DNA of 64,000 bases from Oscillospiraceae bacterium (GCA_017429835.1 JAFROD010000007.1:1-64000), one strand, 5' to 3'. Positions 19,401 through 26,631 are shown, numbered from the stretch's first letter. Notes: generated from the sequence alone by a model not told the origin. Made by a program: numbers and translations.

Positions 19401-19434
19401 AGACGGCAAGCAGCCGAGTAAAAGCTTTTTTCAT
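10477..19434 (-). CDS. Giant SLH-anchored surface protein (2985 residues)
   Basis: An exported cell-surface protein. It opens with a signal peptide (M-K-K-A-F-T-R, hydrophobic core, A-P-V-F-A cleavage region near residue 31). A Calx-beta-like domain lies around residues 320-430 (A-T-A-G-D-D-Y motif). The long middle is rich in beta-strand, Asp, Gly and Trp. CARDB-like segments follow near 2480-2700, a Big_2-type domain near 2720-2800, and three SLH repeats occupy the last 180 residues (F-T-D-V, W-Y-H-D-G-I, A-T-R-A-E-V-A-T-M-L). SLH repeats hold proteins to secondary cell-wall polymers. No catalytic motif is evident; adhesion or scaffolding is an inference. The gene is last in a minus-strand unit after the protease and the double-glycine peptide. 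GAGGGG precedes the ATG at 19434. Confidence 0.88.
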   Translation of the reverse strand: MKKAFTRLLAVFLCTLMLFQSSEGIIAPVFADPAIDIPLSVPQTLQDGGNYFFIREDFSISEKSTDKLYIPIQRTGDVSAAADITLKLVDMTAHYGVNYTAEIYKAETEPVLELGGVSVVDLFLNGEYEEIEPDEFNDAIGQAVYEEGGADLLSTDGEVIGHLTGFPLDDEGNPVTEESPRADTPEETIAAATEEVIEGSSAQSLRAARNAYTGTTSDRQQLEGPTGFADALSGANPMSGLDEAVTPSVEDSYPGRDYNLHFDAGEEAKFLVITPLYSDAAEGDSIIMLLLKNLPDGFTAPEDFNMRTVVIQDEDPRTPVTVSFAQAEIKAENGTASITVTREGRVNSVVGVMLQSADGTATAGDDYGGVGAKLYFPMGVTQRTVELPVTHGVTEKDFKVYISPLPDDDGVTIGTSCARVVIAAAEIEAALMETKDDDRLGDQWNLQNCLDEKSSHVSFRSNGYGVYMETPEDKCCGEYIDLYHPTSYAWDGISVYFKLHTWYSMIQFLIKKWDWDTNSWVNLYDHKYGDCSTKDNQTVEVYYGTEESPNYIKLKDWCYEVHNGFRDSYTDLTIYSVQPIKRKFTVQLQQAQVLHYEGLTDKQILDDYEHVVLDDSFETTGTYWTNGHFSVSRLGSKEWSRFYQLVAVHPTTGATYTLGTNNGNSGSISVDLTESVIDALARRGYITWKKDSNGSYSGTIQIRPVFKYVKDVTVQVLDTGYGGVGIKGAPELLWDFNADGAMSKVMGAGSRHNVNWAGEKDAEGNSYYTFTATAADPYVSIDMPYDNASNLVWAAVRAKNLCNADAIELYGKFNNSGPYGSSCVHVDLAHDTQWHTYLINVPEENVRTVNACKGETITQTTWKGTVNWLRIDPIWYANDTEKSGDKIQIDYVAFFRTKESAEIFLSGTDAAKVFAPGTHTFHYGDKLTFVPVNTPESTAAAMTPVGIGYISRMGSASGWMSGGTDCSYFIKSPDPNKDDSPTFLLEEDYYEFWQVFSDKANAVRLRVPESDLQYLDTGKGIFAGLTQTETSGGYAYYTVKPSVVTNEFIELTALTKDSTHVPLWSLPNNSKTFSGNVFWFYAGVKASDNVITLRVDRTEADHAYYTFDGTAYTSTLNLTTGQSADDIIPVNGAGIEIPFGGATSTIDGTFTTSAIYLKGGTWMRYLVSYNGQTAIREVKLAAASAPKQDAVHNELQGGAQTKVQAVPMSLGGVQVQSWAVGGARFENVTVKLDGFNCKAISAMEMNGKKLEINVVVNPGSGYLGADKDGNTVTIPENVVDVTLYFQNQLTGEIHGVYSTTSEEDGKKLKWDAETNTATLTIMEFSPESPELYTYGDVLMARLTTDRRPGGFSQETKMVYQSASTGFTVIADQQFEPKTMDLEVNFADFITPEGLQEGSRRSFGQWPWMGEITAVVHTFNVLSSSVSDRGAQEVIKALEDMGKRGLQSDDEAEAELMGFGRQWAVSAAAVVKENNFGGVRVMVGVAFTTGTEGFQKTANPYEAKQTFDFWDEFLSRGVHGYGDPNKAMEKIFKSTFGGGAFTFSLYLGLYVDFGFIANQDTDASGHTEISHDHVLLAAGGFVGGKVTAGYTFAFYTVIPWYINFEAAIDVTVFLGAEADPNKTLDEAYYNSDQVFGNDWGFNVELVGRGGFSGTVGVGAYKIIGVRATATIGVNMGMSNNMGKWYPDLDGTKWISYSTDFTATGTIDYVFGSIELFSASWPLPFNDGWLGWFQQASRAEKLILLANKGINAGRGTAAARAEARKQVDDLAAWLDLYTGGYQDVRQRVNAVQEYCYKNGIITWNEYNMIDMLRMSGVIGGAINQAVLTEDAQDKSLSFHVNDHVNSNWVANDASLMAAFGQVSSHPILENAPASTASKIIALGDNRFLVTFLDDDVTRDRQQAYTLKYTVFDANAETWTEPKAIQLDETADSSANLVDAGDKIIVTWTSIAQEKYDALKVQVADELTAQNGAAATDGLVQDALERDPARLLEKMDVFTVLFDKETCTFGPIEQLTDDDYYDATPQAVYDAETGDYIILYYKTAQDDEEYDTAEDKLNNLLSSNPDEHTYSVLCYMLYNNQTDASDTLGNTHEPGWARDYYFPNETAASPETQAQMLATWKGQRFLNSALRDEDGGQTDMPISDLTVAQGYNGLAAFTFTVDKDFNLETADDRDMFMQFYRFKEHSIYVPIKVAGEEEVDVYDPLTGDVTGTTMEEVGVSDPKLIRADGSTWLFWRQGDDGLRYLNISELLNAKVPVSVAQSGDGEWYYDGETEMTYALRSDGTFAVDATTGKPYQPNVQRVDFGSIMTDDKLNATEYHVITDKDDNIYVVWTDSDVYTEEYTDGIAVNYPTLGIYASAMIKEEDRSGGTEEGEEAGFVAAWSKPYLLTRDNSYNDGLSIALADDGGLIIVHNQLRMLYADTEEKQAMMIDKGLAGVQEIDGRLYFIGSPFYPSDINLTVTTFAPIGSVEATEFRFSDDTPVAGQTVNVVAIVENTGLTAAEGCDITVYECKDGQRGKEVYSIESDGRFPVNTAQQVIFEWTIPADGPEGYTLLAVSREKKADGTYYDPIENASSPFELKPVYELEVDSAVQNGDSFDMKYHVTNTGNLPAPEGYSATLELEALYGDITERYGMDDAVLIFEDISGLKPGETRTVEKAVELPVSVFQFCGYDAVSAIVRDERGAAVAATEQTLISLDAPIHLTLNGGKAMSVEVGKQAQVNLSYESTLFMDTSGTVIYTVDDPNIASVDAAGNLTGLMNGTTTLTATLLPSGASVSITVKVGDGSGPQPDDCPKDDSCPMAKFTDVNVNEWYHDGIHWALDEGVMRGTGADEFSPQTATNRAMLVTMLWRLEGAPEPAKSETSFIDVEAGSWYEKAVLWATDTGITLGTSTATFSPYAELTREQLAAFLYRYAAYKGLDVNAGADADLSDYTDANAVSDFARLPMQWAVTVGIIRGTSATVLSPGKSATRAEVATMLMRYCTSVASPE

Positions 19435-19505
19435 GGTTTTCCCCTCAATTTCATTTGATGGTACGGGGGAATATGCCCCCCGTATGCAAAGAATGCTTGG
19501 CCGCC

Positions 19506-19667
19506 TCAGCCGTCGTTGCGCAGCTCATCGTCAATCGGCTGCTCGGGTACGCGGTCCGTATTGGCAAAGGGATCGTCGCCGCCGCTGACCTTTGCAAGCT
19601 CGTCCTGCGTCAGTTCGAGCACTTCGTTTTCGACCATTTCCTGCTTTTCAAGCTTCTTGTTTTCCAT
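19506..19667 (-). CDS. Double-glycine leader peptide (53 residues), candidate exported peptide precursor
   Basis: An AGGAGG ribosome site sits 8 bp before the ATG at 19667. The N-terminal 30 residues form a charged leader ending in E-L-T-Q-D-E-L-A-K-V-S-G-G, the pattern recognised by C39 peptidase exporters (hydrophobic residues at -4, -7 and -12 before a GG). The remaining 23 residues form a short acidic core (D-D-P-F-A-N-T-D-R-V-P) without Cys. Cleavage after GG by the C39 exporter at 22064 is predicted. It sits between the SLH protease and the giant SLH gene, about 2.4 kb from the exporter. A lanthipeptide-type product is unlikely for lack of Cys and nearby modifying enzymes; an unmodified bacteriocin or signal is possible. 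Confidence 0.75.
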   Translation of the reverse strand: MENKKLEKQEMVENEVLELTQDELAKVSGGDDPFANTDRVPEQPIDDELRNDG

Positions 19668-19697
19668 GATGAAATCCTCCTAAAAAAAATAATTATT

Positions 19698-21458
19698 TTA
19701 TTGATTATGTATGAATCTGCACAGCCGCAGCAGCATGGCTGCCAGCTGCGCGCGGGTTGCGCCGGCTTTCGGAGCAAGCAGCGTTTGCCCATCCGGGGCG
19801 GTTGTGCCGCGTAGTATATCCGCCTGCACTGCCCAACGCAAAGCGTCCTGCGCGTATTGCGCTGCCTGTCCTGCATCCGGATAATCCGCCGGCTGTCCTT
19901 CCGGTGCGATTGCCGCGCCGTTCCAGGCGGCGTACCGGCAGAGCATCGTCACCGTTTCTTCCCTTGTGATCGGAGCGTCAGGGTGAAAGGAGCCGTCGGG
20001 ATAGCCCTGCACGATTTTGTTCTCGGCTGCCCAGAGAACGGCGTTGGTATAATACTTCTCCGGAGAGACGTCAGAGAACAGCATCGTTTCGGTTTCCGTC
20101 TGCGGCATTTTTTCCGCGCGGTAAAGCACCGTTACCAGCATCCCGCGTGTGGTAATGCCGGCAGGGTCAAAGCGCAGCTCGCCGATCCCTGTCATCCATC
20201 CCGTGTGCAGAACGAAATGGACGCCGTCGTGATACCACGCGCTCGGCTGTAAGTCCGCGAAGCGATACAGGGGGCATTCCTCTCCCTGCCCGCAGGCGGA
20301 GACAATCTCAAAAATTGACAGCTCCGGCGGAGCCGGCGGCTCGTCTGACTGCAGGCATGCCAGACTGTTTGCAACGTTGACAATCCCGCAGCCATAGGAC
20401 GTATCTTTGCCTTCAACGCCTGCATCGACTGCGCCGTCCCGGAGCAGTTCTGCAAGATCGTTCGGCGAAAGAGAGGCATTCGCGCTTTTCAGCACGGCTG
20501 CCGCAGCAGACACCAGCGGCACGGCAAAGGAGGTTCCTGTCGCCGTCGTATAGCCGCCGAGCGGGTGGAGCGTCGGGACATTGACGCCCGGTGCAGTCAA
20601 AAAGACCGTGTGATTGCGGTTGGAGTTGTTGGAGAGAGACCCGTCCCGCTCCACCGCGCCGACGCCGAGCACGCCCTCATAGCCCGCGGGATAGAAAACC
20701 GTCGAACCGCCGCCGTTGCCGACAGCGGCGATTACCAGAACGCCCTGCTTCTGCGCATAAGCCACTGCCTCGCGCAAGCTCTCATAGTCCGTTGTCAGTC
20801 CGAGACTCATGTTCAGAATGTCACAGTCGAAGTCGTCCACGCCGCCGTAGACGGCGCGGCAAATCGCGCTGACTTTTACTGTTTTTCCGTCGGTGCACTT
20901 GAGGGGAACGATCGTTGCGCCGGGAGCAGCGCCGGTGCTTGACGTTTCGCTGTGTCCTGCAATCAGGCCTGCCACTCTGGTTCCATGTCCGTAGGAGTCC
21001 GTAGTATCCGAAGGGTCGGCTGCGCCGTCTATGTAGTTTCTGCCTTCGACAAGGTTATCCAGCAGATCGGCATGCGGTGCAACACCGGAGTCGATGACGC
21101 CGATGCGGATGCCCTGCCCGATACAGCCGGTCTTCGCCGCAGCAGAGGCGCCGATCATATCCAGAGCCCAGTGTTCCTGCGCCAAACGCCGCGGTTTTTC
21201 CGCCTCCTGCGGCAGAAGGTCTTCCAGCGGAAGCTCCGCATCCGGCTCGTACCAGAGAAGCGCCTCCTCCGCCAGCAGCCGTTCCAGCTCCGCTGCGCCG
21301 ACCACGTGGAAGGGTTCATCATCCGGCGGGATCTTATATTTTATCAGGTAGTCCGTTTCTCCCCTCGGACCGTCTGGTGCCGCGCTGATAACAGGAAGTG
21401 TGCCGAGCAAAACGCCAAGCGCAAGAAAAATCCATAAGAGCCGCTTCGTATTTCTCAC
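19698..21458 (-). CDS. Subtilisin-like (S8) serine protease with three SLH repeats
   Basis: An exported cell-wall-bound protease of 586 residues. A signal peptide covers the first 27 residues (ending V-I-S-A-A). A short prodomain-like segment follows to about residue 100. The S8 domain carries the Asp in V-I-D-S-G-V, the His in G-H-G-T-R and the Ser in G-T-S-F-A-V-P, so the triad is complete. Three SLH repeats fill residues about 410-586 (W-Y-H-D-G-V, Y-Y-T-N-A-V-L-W-A, R-A-Q-L-A-A-M-L). It is the first gene of the unit protease - GG peptide - giant SLH protein, with a 30-bp gap to the peptide gene. It may trim the exported peptide or the surface protein; that link is inferred from position only. 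Confidence 0.9.
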   Translation of the reverse strand: MRNTKRLLWIFLALGVLLGTLPVISAAPDGPRGETDYLIKYKIPPDDEPFHVVGAAELERLLAEEALLWYEPDAELPLEDLLPQEAEKPRRLAQEHWALDMIGASAAAKTGCIGQGIRIGVIDSGVAPHADLLDNLVEGRNYIDGAADPSDTTDSYGHGTRVAGLIAGHSETSSTGAAPGATIVPLKCTDGKTVKVSAICRAVYGGVDDFDCDILNMSLGLTTDYESLREAVAYAQKQGVLVIAAVGNGGGSTVFYPAGYEGVLGVGAVERDGSLSNNSNRNHTVFLTAPGVNVPTLHPLGGYTTATGTSFAVPLVSAAAAVLKSANASLSPNDLAELLRDGAVDAGVEGKDTSYGCGIVNVANSLACLQSDEPPAPPELSIFEIVSACGQGEECPLYRFADLQPSAWYHDGVHFVLHTGWMTGIGELRFDPAGITTRGMLVTVLYRAEKMPQTETETMLFSDVSPEKYYTNAVLWAAENKIVQGYPDGSFHPDAPITREETVTMLCRYAAWNGAAIAPEGQPADYPDAGQAAQYAQDALRWAVQADILRGTTAPDGQTLLAPKAGATRAQLAAMLLRLCRFIHNQ

Positions 21459-21564
21459 CTTCTTATTTCAGCAGCAGAAGTCAGCAGGAACGCATGTCAT
21501 TTGGCATTCCCTAATTCTTGAGATATTATTATAACATAATATTTTATATTTTACCATGAAAAAC

Positions 21565-21593
21565 TTGCCGAAGCAAGGATTTCGTGATAAAAT
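21565..21593 (+). promoter_or_regulatory. Promoter of the peptide-export operon
   Basis: TTGCCG at 21565-21570, a 17-bp spacer and TAAAAT at 21588-21593 lie 43 bp before the ATG at 21637. The region is divergent: the protease unit runs the other way from 21458. Confidence 0.6.
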
Positions 21594-21636
21594 ATAATCA
21601 AAGATACATTTGCCAAAATCGGAAGGATGGAGCACG

Positions 21637-22059
21637 ATGTCAGATAACGATCAGAGAATTTTCAGGCGAAAAACGATAGACCGCATTTCCTCTCCGGAGA
21701 GGCTCAACGACTATCTGCGCGTGACAAATCCGGGGGTTTGGGTGCTGCTGGCCGCGGTAATCCTGCTTCTGAGCGGCATCTTCGCCTGGTCGATTATGGG
21801 AACGCTGGAAACCACCGCGGATGTCAAAATCATCGTAGAGGATCACGCAGCGGTGGTTGTTCCGCTCGGATCGGAGACGCTGACGGACGGCATGACGCTG
21901 CGCATTTCCGGAGAGGAATACCGGATCGCCGCCGCCTCGTCGGATGAATACGGCCGCTCCGTTGGCAATGCTGAAGTCGGGCTTCCGGACGGGACTTACG
22001 ACGGCATCGTTGTGACGGAAACGGTGCATCCCATCAGCTTCCTGCTGGAAAGCAGGTGA
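21637..22059 (+). CDS. Short HlyD-like / NHLM-type secretion protein
   Basis: A 140-residue membrane-anchored protein: cytoplasmic N-terminus with R-R-K-T-I-D-R-I-S-S-P-E-R-L, one membrane helix at about residues 33-55, then a small beta-rich extracytoplasmic domain. This is the start expected of the secretion (membrane-fusion-like) protein of NHLM bacteriocin exporters. It is much shorter than usual and lacks the coiled-coil hairpin. The ATG at 21637 is chosen because GGAAGGATGG precedes it; an upstream TTG at 21610 has no ribosome site. Four bases separate it from the C39 exporter gene, so the three export genes form one operon. Confidence 0.7.
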   Translation: MSDNDQRIFRRKTIDRISSPERLNDYLRVTNPGVWVLLAAVILLLSGIFAWSIMGTLETTADVKIIVEDHAAVVVPLGSETLTDGMTLRISGEEYRIAAASSDEYGRSVGNAEVGLPDGTYDGIVVTETVHPISFLLESR

Positions 22060-22063
22060 ACGC

Positions 22064-24241
22064 ATGGAAAAACGCAAAGGAAAGCTCCCACGGACAAGCG
22101 GCGTTGCCAAGGTCCCCGTCGTGATGCAGCTGGAGACGCTGGAGTGCGGCGCTGCCGCGCTCGCCATGGTGATGGCGTATTACGGCAAATGGGTACCGCT
22201 GGAGCAGGTGCGCGTAGATTGCGGCGTAAGCCGGGACGGCTCCACGGCGAAGAATATCTACCGCGCCGCCGAGCGCTACGGTTTTTCGGTAAAGGCCTTC
22301 CGTATGGAGCCGGAGACGCTGAAGGAGAAGGGACAGTTCCCCTGTATTCTTCACTGGAATATGAACCACTTTGTCGTGCTCTGCGGATTTCAGGGCAGCC
22401 ATGTGTATATCAACGACCCCGCCAGAGGAACGGTCAAGTTGAGTTGGGAAGAATTCGATAAAGCGTTTACCGGCGTTGTCATCCTTCCCGTTCCGGGAAA
22501 GGACTTTCAGCCCGACGGCAAGCGCCGCAGCACGCTTACATTCGCCCGCAGACGGCTGATCGGCGCGGGCGCTGCCGTGGTGTTCGTCATACTGACCACG
22601 GTGATCACTTATCTGTTTGGAATTGCAAATTCGGTAACCTCCCGCATTTTTATGGATCGGCTGCTGAGCGGAAGCAGCCGCGACTGGCTGTATCCCTTCC
22701 TCTGGGTAATGCTCTTACTGGCGGCGATCCAGCTGATCGTCGCCTGGGTGCAGGCAATCTATTCCCTGCGAATCAACGGCAAAATGTCCGTGCTCGGCAG
22801 CACCGGCTATATGTGGAAGGTGCTGCACCTGCCCATGGAGTTTTTCTCGCAGCGGCTGGCGGGCGATATTCAGTCCCGCGCCTCCATGAACGCCTCCATC
22901 GCAGGCACTCTGGTAAACACCTTCGCGCCGCTGCTGCTGAACTCCGTTATGATGGTGTTCTATCTGATCCTGATGCTGACCCAGAGCCCGCTTTTGTGCC
23001 TCATCGGCATCGTGACGCTTGCGCTGAACGCCGTCATGTCCCGGATCATCTCCACAAGGCGCATGAACATTGCCCGCGTGCAGATGCGCGACGCGGGTAA
23101 GCTGGAGGCGACGACGGTCTCAGGTCTCGACATGATTGAGACCATCAAGGCAAGCGGCGCGGAAAACGGGTTTTTCCGGAAGTGGGCGGGATACCAGGCG
23201 TCTGTGAATGCGCAGAGCGTCAAAGCGACCCGTACAAATCAACTTCTCGGCATGATCCCTACGGTTTTCTCCACTCTCGCCAACTACGCCGTGCTTGCAG
23301 TCGGCGTGTGGATGACGATGGAAGGCCGCTTCACCCTCGGCGCAGTGATGATGTTTCAGGGCTTTTTGAGTTCCTTCCTCTCCCCTGCCATGACGCTGGT
23401 CAGCGCAGGACAGACCATGCAGGAGATGCGCACACAGATGGAGCGTGTCGAGGACGTGATGGAGTACCCCGTGGACGAAAACGTTGTTGAGCGCGAAACA
23501 GAGGTAACAGAACTGGCAAAGCTTCACGGCGACATCGAACTGAAAAACGTCACCTTTGGCTATTCCCGGCTGGATGAGCCGCTGATCAGCGATTTCTCCC
23601 TGTCCGCCAAGGCCGGACAACGGATCGCCCTTGTCGGCGTTTCCGGCTGCGGCAAGTCCACGATCTCCAAGCTGATTGCCGGTTTATATCAGCCCTGGAG
23701 CGGCGAGATTCTCTTTGACGGCAAGCCGCGTTTCGCCTATCCGCGGGAGGTCATGGTCGGCTCTCTGGCGGTAGTAGATCAGGACATCATCCTGTTTGAT
23801 GACACCGTAGCAAACAACATCAAGATGTGGGACGACTCCATTCAGGATTTTGAAATGATCCTGGCGGCGCGGGATGCACAGCTCCACGATGAGATTTCGC
23901 AGCTGCCCGGCGGCTATCAGCACATGCTGATCAGCGGCGGCAAAAACTTCTCCGGCGGGCAGCGGCAGCGGCTGGAGATCGCCCGTGTGCTGGCGCAGGA
24001 TCCGACGATTATCATTCTGGACGAGGCGACAAGCGCGCTGGACGCAGGAACGGAGTATAAGGTTGTGAATGCCATCCGGGATCGGGGCATCACCTGTATT
24101 GTCATTGCCCACCGTCTGTCTACCGTGCGTGACTGCGACGAGATCATCGTGCTCGATCACGGTAATGCTGTTGAGCGCGGCACGCACGACGAGCTGATGT
24201 CGCTGAACGGCATGTATGCCGATTTAGTGGCAGGCGAGTAA
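22064..24241 (+). CDS. C39-peptidase ABC exporter (PCAT)
   Basis: This exporter both cleaves double-glycine leaders and transports the cargo. The C39 domain (residues 15-135) has Gln22, the catalytic Cys28 in E-C-G-A-A, His102 in M-N-H-F-V-V-L and Asp118 in N-D-P. Six membrane helices span about 165-440. The ATPase domain has Walker A G-V-S-G-C-G-K-S-T, signature F-S-G-G-Q-R-Q-R, Walker B I-I-I-L-D-E-A-T and the switch His in I-A-H-R-L-S-T. All active residues are present and the 725-residue length is typical. The expected substrate is the GG peptide at 19506-19667, the only GG-leader peptide I found in the window. Confidence 0.92.
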   Translation: MEKRKGKLPRTSGVAKVPVVMQLETLECGAAALAMVMAYYGKWVPLEQVRVDCGVSRDGSTAKNIYRAAERYGFSVKAFRMEPETLKEKGQFPCILHWNMNHFVVLCGFQGSHVYINDPARGTVKLSWEEFDKAFTGVVILPVPGKDFQPDGKRRSTLTFARRRLIGAGAAVVFVILTTVITYLFGIANSVTSRIFMDRLLSGSSRDWLYPFLWVMLLLAAIQLIVAWVQAIYSLRINGKMSVLGSTGYMWKVLHLPMEFFSQRLAGDIQSRASMNASIAGTLVNTFAPLLLNSVMMVFYLILMLTQSPLLCLIGIVTLALNAVMSRIISTRRMNIARVQMRDAGKLEATTVSGLDMIETIKASGAENGFFRKWAGYQASVNAQSVKATRTNQLLGMIPTVFSTLANYAVLAVGVWMTMEGRFTLGAVMMFQGFLSSFLSPAMTLVSAGQTMQEMRTQMERVEDVMEYPVDENVVERETEVTELAKLHGDIELKNVTFGYSRLDEPLISDFSLSAKAGQRIALVGVSGCGKSTISKLIAGLYQPWSGEILFDGKPRFAYPREVMVGSLAVVDQDIILFDDTVANNIKMWDDSIQDFEMILAARDAQLHDEISQLPGGYQHMLISGGKNFSGGQRQRLEIARVLAQDPTIIILDEATSALDAGTEYKVVNAIRDRGITCIVIAHRLSTVRDCDEIIVLDHGNAVERGTHDELMSLNGMYADLVAGE

Positions 24242-24253
24242 GGGGGTGACAGT

Positions 24254-26449
24254 ATGGGATGGTTTGAAAACCAGATTGAAGAACGCAGAAATGCCGATCA
24301 GCAGCTTCTTGAGGACTCCTTCGTCAAGATTGCAGGCGTCGTTCTTGGAAATCGGACTGCTGAAAAAAGCGACAACGCGCAGATCGTTACGAAAAGCGCA
24401 ATCGACGAAATATTGAAATACTACCACGATAAGCCGGTCGAAGTCCCCGAAGAGATCAAAACTGTCGACGAGCAATTGGACTACTGCCTTCGGTCCTGCG
24501 GACTCATGCGCCGGGACGTGGAGCTGACAGACGGCTGGTACAGGGACGCCTGCGGGCCGATCCTCGCCTTTATGAAAGAAGACGGCTTACCCGTTGCGCT
24601 GCTGCCCGGCGCGTTTACGGGCTACCGGTACATCGACCCGAAAACCGGGAAACGGGTCAAGCTGAACGCAAAAACCGCTCCCCTCTTTGCAGCACAGGCG
24701 GTGTGCTTCTACCGTCCGCTTCCGCAGAAAAAGCTGGACATCCCCGATCTGCTGCTGTACATGAAGCGCTGCGTGTCTCTGAGCGACGTCATTCTGATCG
24801 CGGCTGCGACCCTTGGGGTTACGCTGGTCGGGATGTTTTTGCCGCGCATCACCCGTGCGCTGACGGGTCCTGTGCTGACCTCCGGACAGGCAAGCGCCCT
24901 CATCGGCGCCGCCGTTTGTATCCTCTGCGTATCGCTGTCCTCGCAGCTTCTTTCCGTCATCAAAGCCCTCGCGCAAAGCCGGCTGGACGCCAAGGTCACC
25001 CTCGGCGTGCAGGCATCCATGATGATGCGGCTGCTGTCTCTTCCCGCAGACTTCTTTCGCAAGCACAGCCCCGGTGAGCTGAAAAGCCGCGCCGCGGCGG
25101 TCAACCAGCTTTGCGCAACCTTGTTGAGCACGGTCGTCAGCGCCGCTCTGACCGCCCTGACCTCGTTGCTGTACGTCACGCAGATTTTCCGCTTCGCCCC
25201 GACGCTGGTACTCCCGTCGCTTCTCATTGTTGCCGTGACAGTGTGCTTTTCCGTCGCCTCCACGCTGGTCCAGATTCGGATCAACCGAAAGAAGCTGGCG
25301 CAAAACGCGAAGGAATCCGGCATGAGCTACAGTCTCATCACCGGCGTCCAGAAGATCAAGCTCTCAGGCGCGGAGAAGCGCGTCTTTGCCAAATGGCTGG
25401 ATCTGTATTCCGAAGGCGCGGAGCTCACCTACAATCCGCCGACCTTTCTCAAAATCAACAGCGTGATTGCTGCCGCCATTACGCTGACGTCAACGATTTT
25501 GCTGTACTATCTGGCAGCAAAAAGCAATATCGGCCAATCCAATTACTTTGCCTTCACGGCGGCGTACGGCATGCTGATGGGCGCGTTCCTGTCGGTATCC
25601 TCTATTGCCTTGTCCGCCGCGCAGATCCAGCCCGCGCTGGAGATGGCAGAGCCGTTTTTAAAGACCGAGCCGGAGTCGACGGAGCGCAAGCAGATCGTCA
25701 CCGGCATCACCGGCGAGGTCGCGCTGGAGCGCGTATCCTTCCGCTATGACGCCAACTCGCCGTACGTTCTGAGCGACCTCTCGCTGAACATTGCCCCCGG
25801 CGAATACGTCGCCGTTGTGGGGCGAACCGGCTGCGGAAAATCCACGTTGGTGCGTCTGCTGCTGGGCTTTGAGACGCCGGAAAACGGCGCGATCTATTAC
25901 GACGGGCGGGATATGGAAAAGCTGGACTTGCCTTCACTGCGCCGGAAAATCGGCACGGTCATGCAGGACGCAGGCCTGTTTCAGGGCGACATCTATTCCA
26001 ACATCGTCATCACCTCTCCGGAGCTGACGCTTGAAGACGCCTGGGAAGCGGCGGAGAAAGCGGGTATCGCGGACGATATCCGCGCCATGCCCATGGGAAT
26101 GTTTACCGTCGTCTCCGAAGGACAGGGCGGCATCTCCGGCGGACAGCGTCAGCGGCTGATGATCGCCCGCGCCATCGCCCCGGAGCCGAAGCTGCTGATC
26201 TTTGATGAAGCAACCTCTGCCTTGGACAACAAGACGCAAAAGCAGGTCGCCGATGCGCTGGACGCAATGGGCTGCACCCGTATCGTTATAGCGCATCGGC
26301 TTTCTACGATCAAACGCTGCGACCGCATTCTGGTGCTGGACGGCGGCAGGATCGCAGAAAACGGCACCTATGACGAGTTGATTAAAAAAGGCGGCGTCTT
26401 CACGGAGCTGGTTAAGCAGCAGCAATTGCTGCACAACGGAGCTGATTGA
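24254..26449 (+). CDS. NHLM-type bacteriocin-system ABC transporter
   Basis: A second full ABC half-exporter of 731 residues, without a peptidase domain. The first 150 residues form a cytoplasmic domain rather than a C39 fold, as in the second ATPase component of NHLM export systems. Helices span about 165-440. The ATPase domain has G-R-T-G-C-G-K-S-T, I-S-G-G-Q-R-Q-R, L-L-I-F-D-E-A-T and I-A-H-R-L-S-T. GGGGGTGAC precedes the ATG at 24254. It probably forms a heterodimer with the C39 exporter. It ends the operon; tRNA-Pro fragments with hairpins follow. Confidence 0.88.
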   Translation: MGWFENQIEERRNADQQLLEDSFVKIAGVVLGNRTAEKSDNAQIVTKSAIDEILKYYHDKPVEVPEEIKTVDEQLDYCLRSCGLMRRDVELTDGWYRDACGPILAFMKEDGLPVALLPGAFTGYRYIDPKTGKRVKLNAKTAPLFAAQAVCFYRPLPQKKLDIPDLLLYMKRCVSLSDVILIAAATLGVTLVGMFLPRITRALTGPVLTSGQASALIGAAVCILCVSLSSQLLSVIKALAQSRLDAKVTLGVQASMMMRLLSLPADFFRKHSPGELKSRAAAVNQLCATLLSTVVSAALTALTSLLYVTQIFRFAPTLVLPSLLIVAVTVCFSVASTLVQIRINRKKLAQNAKESGMSYSLITGVQKIKLSGAEKRVFAKWLDLYSEGAELTYNPPTFLKINSVIAAAITLTSTILLYYLAAKSNIGQSNYFAFTAAYGMLMGAFLSVSSIALSAAQIQPALEMAEPFLKTEPESTERKQIVTGITGEVALERVSFRYDANSPYVLSDLSLNIAPGEYVAVVGRTGCGKSTLVRLLLGFETPENGAIYYDGRDMEKLDLPSLRRKIGTVMQDAGLFQGDIYSNIVITSPELTLEDAWEAAEKAGIADDIRAMPMGMFTVVSEGQGGISGGQRQRLMIARAIAPEPKLLIFDEATSALDNKTQKQVADALDAMGCTRIVIAHRLSTIKRCDRILVLDGGRIAENGTYDELIKKGGVFTELVKQQQLLHNGAD

Positions 26450-26575
26450 TCTTTTCTGCCGGAAGGTGAGCGTTCCACATCCTTTCCGTGACGCCGTCTC
26501 ATTTCCTCGCGCTGCGCGGCAACCGCGAAGGGATGGCAAGCAAGAGGCCGCCGGTTCTCCCTTCCCCGTAAATGC

Positions 26576-26611
26576 AAAAACTCCGCAGAGCTAATGCCCT
26601 GCGGAGTTTTT
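26576..26611. terminator. Hairpin next to tRNA-Pro fragment copy 3
   Basis: AAAAACTCCGCAG pairs with CTGCGGAGTTTTT. It directly adjoins the CCA side of the fragment at 26611-26631. It can also serve as terminator for the export operon, whose last stop is at 26449. Confidence 0.65.
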
Positions 26612-26631
26612 GGTCCGAGTGACTGGATTCG
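26611..26631 (-). repeat. tRNA-Pro 3'-end fragment, copy 3 (21 bases)
   Basis: Minus strand: the acceptor 3' strand with CCA and part of the T arm, identical to the intact tRNA-Pro end, then broken. A reverse-complement piece of the same arm occurs at about 26695-26708, so this copy looks rearranged. Confidence 0.65.

Noticed and set aside
10936..19458. Long plus-strand reading frames (up to 947 codons) opposite the giant SLH gene
   Set aside because: They are antisense to a clearly coded protein with signal peptide and SLH repeats. High GC at third positions keeps the opposite frame open; the translated sequences show no domain and no ribosome sites.
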